Source of the DNA: Methylophaga sp. OBS3 | GTDB taxonomy: Bacteria; Pseudomonadota; Gammaproteobacteria; Nitrosococcales; Methylophagaceae | DNA: 64,000 nt | Assembly: GCF_026319325.1 (NCBI RefSeq) | Contig: NZ_JAPDMU010000006.1 | Coordinates: 1 to 64,000 of the forward strand | Reading direction: 5' to 3' | Part shown: positions 60,084 to 64,000 of the stretch, piece after piece | How the letters are laid out: every line of letters begins with the position of its first letter | How positions within the stretch are numbered: position 1 is the stretch's first letter | Notes under the pieces: model-generated | Seen by the model: the letters and a program-made list of their open reading frames with translations, nothing else | Database searches by the model: none | Told to the model about the DNA's origin: nothing | Program-made: the position numbers and the translations under genes

Positions 60084-61526
60084 TTAGCTTTTCTGGTTAA
60101 TCTTGTTCACGATGGCAGTCGTTGAACAGTTTTCGACCAAACTCATCACTTTAACTTTGCCGCCATAGCCTTCAACAATTTCCCAACCGACCACACCTTT
60201 TTTATCGTAGTCGCCGCCTTTGACCAAAATATCAGGCTGAACTTCTCTTAATAACGCTTCCGGCGTATCACCTTCAAAGCACGTTACCCAATCCACATCG
60301 GCAAGGCCCGCCAGCACAATTTGACGTCGCTCAGCAGTATTAATCGGTCGTCCGGGTCCCTTGAGCTTGCTCACAGATTCATCAGTATTTATCGCAACAA
60401 TTAGGCGGTCACCTAAGCGGCGCGCCTCATGCAAATAACTGACATGACCAGCATGCAAAATATCAAAGCAGCCATTGGTGAAAACGATTTTTTCACCTCG
60501 TTTTTTCGCTTGTTCTACAGCGATTTTCAGTTGTTCAACCGTCACTGCACCAGCAAAAGAATGATCACTTTGATGCTGCCCTTGATGACGCTCAAACTCT
60601 GCTTGTAACTCTGGACTCCCTAAGGTTGCCGTCCCCAGTTTACTAACCACAATACTTGCCGCCACATTTGCCAATGTCACAGCTCGCTCTAAGCTTTCAC
60701 CAGCAGCCAATGCTGCCGCCAGTGTTGCAATAACCGTATCACCAGCACCAGTAACATCTGCCACTTCTTTTGCAATCGCAGGAAGATGTAACTCACTTTG
60801 ATCGGCACGAACTAATGACATGCCGTTTTCACTTCGCGTGATCAGTAATGCCCCGATATCAAGCTGGCTGATGAGTTGGCCAGCTTTTACTAATAAGTCC
60901 GCTTCTGAGCTAACAGGGCCAACTACAGCCTCAAACTCGGTCATGTTGGGCGTGATGACATCTGCACCGCGATACTTTGCAAAGTCCTGTCCTTTTGGAT
61001 CTACTAAAACCTTGAGACCTGCCTGTTTAGCATGCTGAATTAAAGGCTGTGGGTCACTGAGTGTGCCTTTATTGTAGTCCGATAAGACCAAGACCTTACT
61101 TTCACCAAATAATGGCGCACAAGTGCTAGCTAGCGCTTGATTATCGACAGGCGTAAACGGTGTTTCAAAGTCCATCCGCAAGAGTTGCTGATGGGCGCTG
61201 ATGATCCGAGACTTGATAATGGTCGGCTTATCACTTTTGAGAAAATGACAGTTAATGCCCACCGCATTCAAACGTTGGGTCAAAACATCGGCCGCTTCAT
61301 CTTTGCCGGTAATACCTGAGAGCTGGCAACTCGCACCGAGCGAAGCGATATTCATTGCCACATTGGCAGCGCCGCCTGGAATATCTTCAAGGCGCTCAAC
61401 ATTGACAACAGGTACTGGCGCTTCCGGAGAAATACGCTTAGTTTTACCGAAGTAAAATCGGTCTAACATCAAGTCACCAACTACCAACACGGGTGCTTGG
61501 TAAAAATCGGGAAAAGGCAATTTCAT
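60084..61526 (-). CDS. hldE: Bifunctional heptose-7-phosphate kinase / heptose-1-phosphate adenylyltransferase HldE
   Basis: A 480-aa two-domain enzyme. N-terminal ribokinase-like domain: VLVVGDLMLDRFYFGKTKRISPEAPVPVV, GGAANVAMNIASLG, VTGAGDTVIATLA (catalytic Asp). C-terminal nucleotidyltransferase domain: IVFTNGCFDILHAGHVSYL and VKGGDYDKKGVVG. It makes ADP-D,D-heptose precursors with GmhA; GmhB and HldD are not in the window. ATG 61524-61526 chosen over an in-frame codon 19 residues earlier. Convergent with the aldo-keto reductase (22-bp gap). Confidence 0.96.
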   Translation of the reverse strand: MKLPFPDFYQAPVLVVGDLMLDRFYFGKTKRISPEAPVPVVNVERLEDIPGGAANVAMNIASLGASCQLSGITGKDEAADVLTQRLNAVGINCHFLKSDKPTIIKSRIISAHQQLLRMDFETPFTPVDNQALASTCAPLFGESKVLVLSDYNKGTLSDPQPLIQHAKQAGLKVLVDPKGQDFAKYRGADVITPNMTEFEAVVGPVSSEADLLVKAGQLISQLDIGALLITRSENGMSLVRADQSELHLPAIAKEVADVTGAGDTVIATLAAALAAGESLERAVTLANVAASIVVSKLGTATLGSPELQAEFERHQGQHQSDHSFAGAVTVEQLKIAVEQAKKRGEKIVFTNGCFDILHAGHVSYLHEARRLGDRLIVAINTDESVSKLKGPGRPINTAERRQIVLAGLADVDWVTCFEGDTPEALLREVQPDILVKGGDYDKKGVVGWEIVEGYGGKVKVMSLVENCSTTAIVNKINQKS

Positions 61527-61605
61527 TGCGTATTGGCCTGTATATCTGCGGAGCTTATATTCAATTTTATGACAGCAACACATGTTTGCTACATAGACTA
61601 ACGGC

Positions 61606-62643
61606 TTATTTTGCGGGCAAAAGCGCTTCTAGTCCATTCCAGACCATTTCTGGTGTCATCTCTTGCATACAAACAGGCTGACCGTCATCAGCTTCTTTAA
61701 GCGGACAACTACGTTTGTAACAAGGCGTACAAGATTTTTCGCTGATCAGATGCTGTTGGTTTTTACCATAGGTGCCAATTAGCGCTGTATCGGTAGAACC
61801 GTACAATGTTAGCGCAGGCAAACCAGCTACTGCCGCAAGGTGAGCAAGGCCTGTATCACTACAAACAGCTGCTGTTGCATGATGCGTCAGCGCTGCCATA
61901 TCGTTTAATGACATGCGTGGCAGAGCATGAGCTTGTTCGTCGACTAAAGCGATTTGTTGCGCTCTGACATATTCCGCATCATTACCACTTGGTAGCAACA
62001 CGGAATAACCCGCTTCAGTAGCGAGTAATGCTAAACGTTGCCAATGTTTGACTGGCCACATTTTGCTTAGCCAACTGGCATTTTGTACAAACAATAAATA
62101 CTTTTCAGGTAACGGAAAATCTAGTGCTGGTAAATCATTGTGACGAAAGTCAGCCGCGTAATTGGCTTTAGTTGTCGGTACTGAATAACCCAATGCCTGA
62201 GCAAGAATCTGCCGCATACGTTCGACTGCATGTTGCTGCGGATCAACATGAATCGGCACTCTATAGGCAAGATGTGCTGGCTTTTCACGACAAGAATCTT
62301 TATCAAGACCAGCAACGGGGCCGCGTCTTAACATACTGACTAATGCACTTTTCAAGTTATTCTGCATATCGACGACAACATCGTAGTCGCCTGCATTTAA
62401 CTCTTGATAAAAAGCGCGTAGTTCACCGCCGCTTATTGTTTGCCAAAGTGATTTTTTCCAGCGGCGATGTGAAGTCGTGATGACATTTTTAACGGCAGGA
62501 TGCCATTGCGGTACTTCTGCAAAGGCTTCATCGACCACCCAATCAAACTCGATACCGGGAATCGCTTTAGCCGCATCACTCAGTGCTGGCAAAGCATGCA
62601 TCAAATCGCCCATGGATGTGAGCTTAATAATCAGAACGCGCAT
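61606..62643 (-). CDS. waaC: ADP-heptose:LPS heptosyltransferase I WaaC
   Basis: A 345-aa GT9 enzyme. It begins VLIIKLTSMGDLMHALPALSDA, as WaaC does, and includes DYDVVVDMQNNLKSALVS, LDKDSCREKPAHLAY, FVQNASWLSKMWPVKHWQRL, CSDTGLAHLAAVAGLPALTLYG and CTPCYKRSCPLKE. It attaches the first heptose to Kdo2-lipid A. Its ATG overlaps the thrB stop by one base (TGATG). Confidence 0.95.
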   Translation of the reverse strand: MRVLIIKLTSMGDLMHALPALSDAAKAIPGIEFDWVVDEAFAEVPQWHPAVKNVITTSHRRWKKSLWQTISGGELRAFYQELNAGDYDVVVDMQNNLKSALVSMLRRGPVAGLDKDSCREKPAHLAYRVPIHVDPQQHAVERMRQILAQALGYSVPTTKANYAADFRHNDLPALDFPLPEKYLLFVQNASWLSKMWPVKHWQRLALLATEAGYSVLLPSGNDAEYVRAQQIALVDEQAHALPRMSLNDMAALTHHATAAVCSDTGLAHLAAVAGLPALTLYGSTDTALIGTYGKNQQHLISEKSCTPCYKRSCPLKEADDGQPVCMQEMTPEMVWNGLEALLPAK

Positions 62644-63599
62644 CAGTGAGTGCTGATACCGTCGATTGGCATTGGCTGCGATTGATGTTGGCGCAGAATT
62701 TTCAAAAATGCATCCGGGTTTTTGATTTGGGTGATCTCACCTTCTCGAGGGAAAAGCTGATCCTGCAAGCGTGATAACCAAAAACGCAGTGCTGCCGCAC
62801 GCAACACCAGATTCCAATTATCTTTTTCTGCCATCGTTAGAGGTCGGCGGCTCAAATAAGCCTGCATTAAGGCCTGATAATGGCCCATATCTAACAAACC
62901 ATTCTCAGCAACACACCAGTCGTTTACAGCAACGGCAAGGTCATACAGCAGATATTCGTCACAGGCGTAGTAAAAGTCGATAATGCCCGATAATTTATCG
63001 CCTTCGAATAAGGCGTTATCACGGAAAAGATCTGAGTGAGTTACCCCCCAAGGCAAATCAAGCTCCGCATAATTTTTTTGAAACTCAAGTTCGGTTTTGA
63101 GCAACTCAGCTAGCGCTGGTTCAAGATGGGGTATTAGTCCACTTGCCATTTGCTGACGCCAATCAGGTCCGCGAGTACTCGGACGACGTGAAGCAAACTT
63201 CTGACCAACCAAATGCATCTGCGCCAACATGTCACCAATTGCCGCGCATTGGCCAATCGTGGCAACGCTATCAACCGTTTTACCTGCTAGGCGATGTACT
63301 AATGCCGCCGGCTTACCAGATAACGTCTTAAGGTATTGCCCCTGACGATCGGCAGCAGGATGCGCTGAAGGAATAGCTTGCTGATAAAAAAACGTCATCA
63401 CATCCAAGAAGTAAGCAAGTTCGCTGAAGTCATGCTGTTCAAACAGCGTCAGCACAAACTCACCTTGTGTGGTCGTGACAAAGTAATTGGTATTTTCGAT
63501 TCCAGCGCTAATGCCTTGGTAGTCTTGCAACTCACCCAAGTCATAATCGCCGAGGAACGCAATCAGATCGTCGCGCCCGACTTCAGTATAAACAGACAT
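62643..63599 (-). CDS. thrB: Homoserine kinase ThrB (APH-fold type)
   Basis: A 318-aa homoserine kinase of the aminoglycoside-phosphotransferase fold (type used by Pseudomonas, not GHMP-type ThrB). It has GISAGIENTNYFVTTTQGEFVLTLFE, PWGVTHSDLFRDNALF (catalytic Asp), SGIIDFYYACDEYLLYDLAVAVNDWC and RFWLSRLQD. It phosphorylates L-homoserine in threonine synthesis. Follows DUF2782 by 22 nt, as is common. Confidence 0.95.
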   Translation of the reverse strand: MSVYTEVGRDDLIAFLGDYDLGELQDYQGISAGIENTNYFVTTTQGEFVLTLFEQHDFSELAYFLDVMTFFYQQAIPSAHPAADRQGQYLKTLSGKPAALVHRLAGKTVDSVATIGQCAAIGDMLAQMHLVGQKFASRRPSTRGPDWRQQMASGLIPHLEPALAELLKTELEFQKNYAELDLPWGVTHSDLFRDNALFEGDKLSGIIDFYYACDEYLLYDLAVAVNDWCVAENGLLDMGHYQALMQAYLSRRPLTMAEKDNWNLVLRAAALRFWLSRLQDQLFPREGEITQIKNPDAFLKILRQHQSQPMPIDGISTH

Positions 63600-63621
63600 G
63601 TAAACTCAGTTTAGAAGTGGC

Positions 63622-63951
63622 TTACCACTCAAGCAAAATCCAGTTAGGAACCTCTGGATTATCTAGCTCGTTACGGGTAGTTTCGAGGTTACCATCGCCA
63701 TCAGTATCCATCAGATAGTAAGCTGGCCCAACAATTGGAATGACCTTAATCATATACAGCTGACCATTAACGCGGTATTCCTCAATGGTACGGTCATCTT
63801 GCTGAATAATGTTGATCTCAGGCTCGATGCTATCACCGCTTTCCATACGTTGCGGCAACTCAGGTGTCTGATCGATCAATTCTTCATTGGCCCAGACAGC
63901 TACTGTCATTAACACGCCTAAAGCGCCTACAATAGCGATTTTGTTCAACAT
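63622..63951 (-). CDS. DUF2782 family exported protein
   Basis: A 109-aa protein with a short signal peptide (MLNKIAIVGALGVLMTVAVWA, cleavage likely after Ala-Asn-Glu boundary) and the DUF2782 body: INIIQQDDRTIEEYRVNGQLYMIKVIPIVGPAYYLMDTDGDG and NWILLEW at the end. Function unknown; usually found between polA and thrB in gammaproteobacteria, so polA would be expected just beyond the window edge, though nothing of it is visible in 63952-64000. Confidence 0.9.
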   Translation of the reverse strand: MLNKIAIVGALGVLMTVAVWANEELIDQTPELPQRMESGDSIEPEINIIQQDDRTIEEYRVNGQLYMIKVIPIVGPAYYLMDTDGDGNLETTRNELDNPEVPNWILLEW

Positions 63952-64000
63952 AGCTGCTTGCTCCAGATGATTTTTGCTAAAGATAGCATTTCCATTACGA

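Overview
The window reads as chromosomal DNA of a gammaproteobacterium. The gene orders coaBC-dut-algC-argB-slmA, rnm-yciO next to yciB-yciI-bolA, and thrB beside a DUF2782 gene are all gammaproteobacterial. Moderate GC, a FocA formate/nitrite channel and giant RTX adhesins would suit a marine methylotroph such as Methylophaga, but that genus is a guess from general knowledge. No rRNA, tRNA, CRISPR array or insertion sequence was seen.

Layout. (1) 1-13709: two LapA-type giant adhesin genes on the minus strand, one cut by the window edge and one complete (3712 aa). They share an almost identical N-terminal retention module with a TAAG protease site. A GT60-like glycosyltransferase gene lies between them, and the two promoter regions share a pair of conserved motifs. 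(2) 14028-22228: a tightly packed minus-strand operon, nif3, yihY, coaBC, dut, algC, argB, slmA and a degenerate receiver protein. (3) 22282-36204: DUF4126 protein, CheR, an SDR, a GGDEF-EAL protein, FocA, ClpB with a sigma-32-like promoter, PlsC, YciO, RNase AM, YciB, YciI, BolA and a double-PilZ protein. (4) 36201-41605: PmbA, a JAMM peptidase, a MoeB-like E1, PrmC, a response regulator ending in a membrane helix, DUF3301 and RsmE. (5) 41702-43232: an IMPase-family phosphatase and PgeF. (6) 43272-62643: after a ZIP transporter, a large LPS-core region. It has waaF, waaC, waaG, waaP, gmhA, hldE, galE, four further kinase-like genes or domains, a carbamoyltransferase, several glycosyltransferases, a broken DUF6625 gene and an FAD oxidoreductase/aldo-keto reductase pair. 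(7) 62643-63951: thrB and DUF2782.

Themes. Surface biology dominates: c-di-GMP proteins (GGDEF-EAL, double PilZ) sit near LapA-type adhesins, a class whose retention is c-di-GMP controlled in known systems. GmhA and HldE make activated heptose, WaaC and WaaF add it, WaaG extends the core, and kinases plus the carbamoyltransferase decorate it, much like the Pseudomonas waa/wap locus.

Most notable: the shared operators of the twin adhesins, a galE whose only full-length start is ATT with a well-placed Shine-Dalgarno, a two-lesion pseudogene, a tail-anchored response regulator, and a tandem-kinase fusion.
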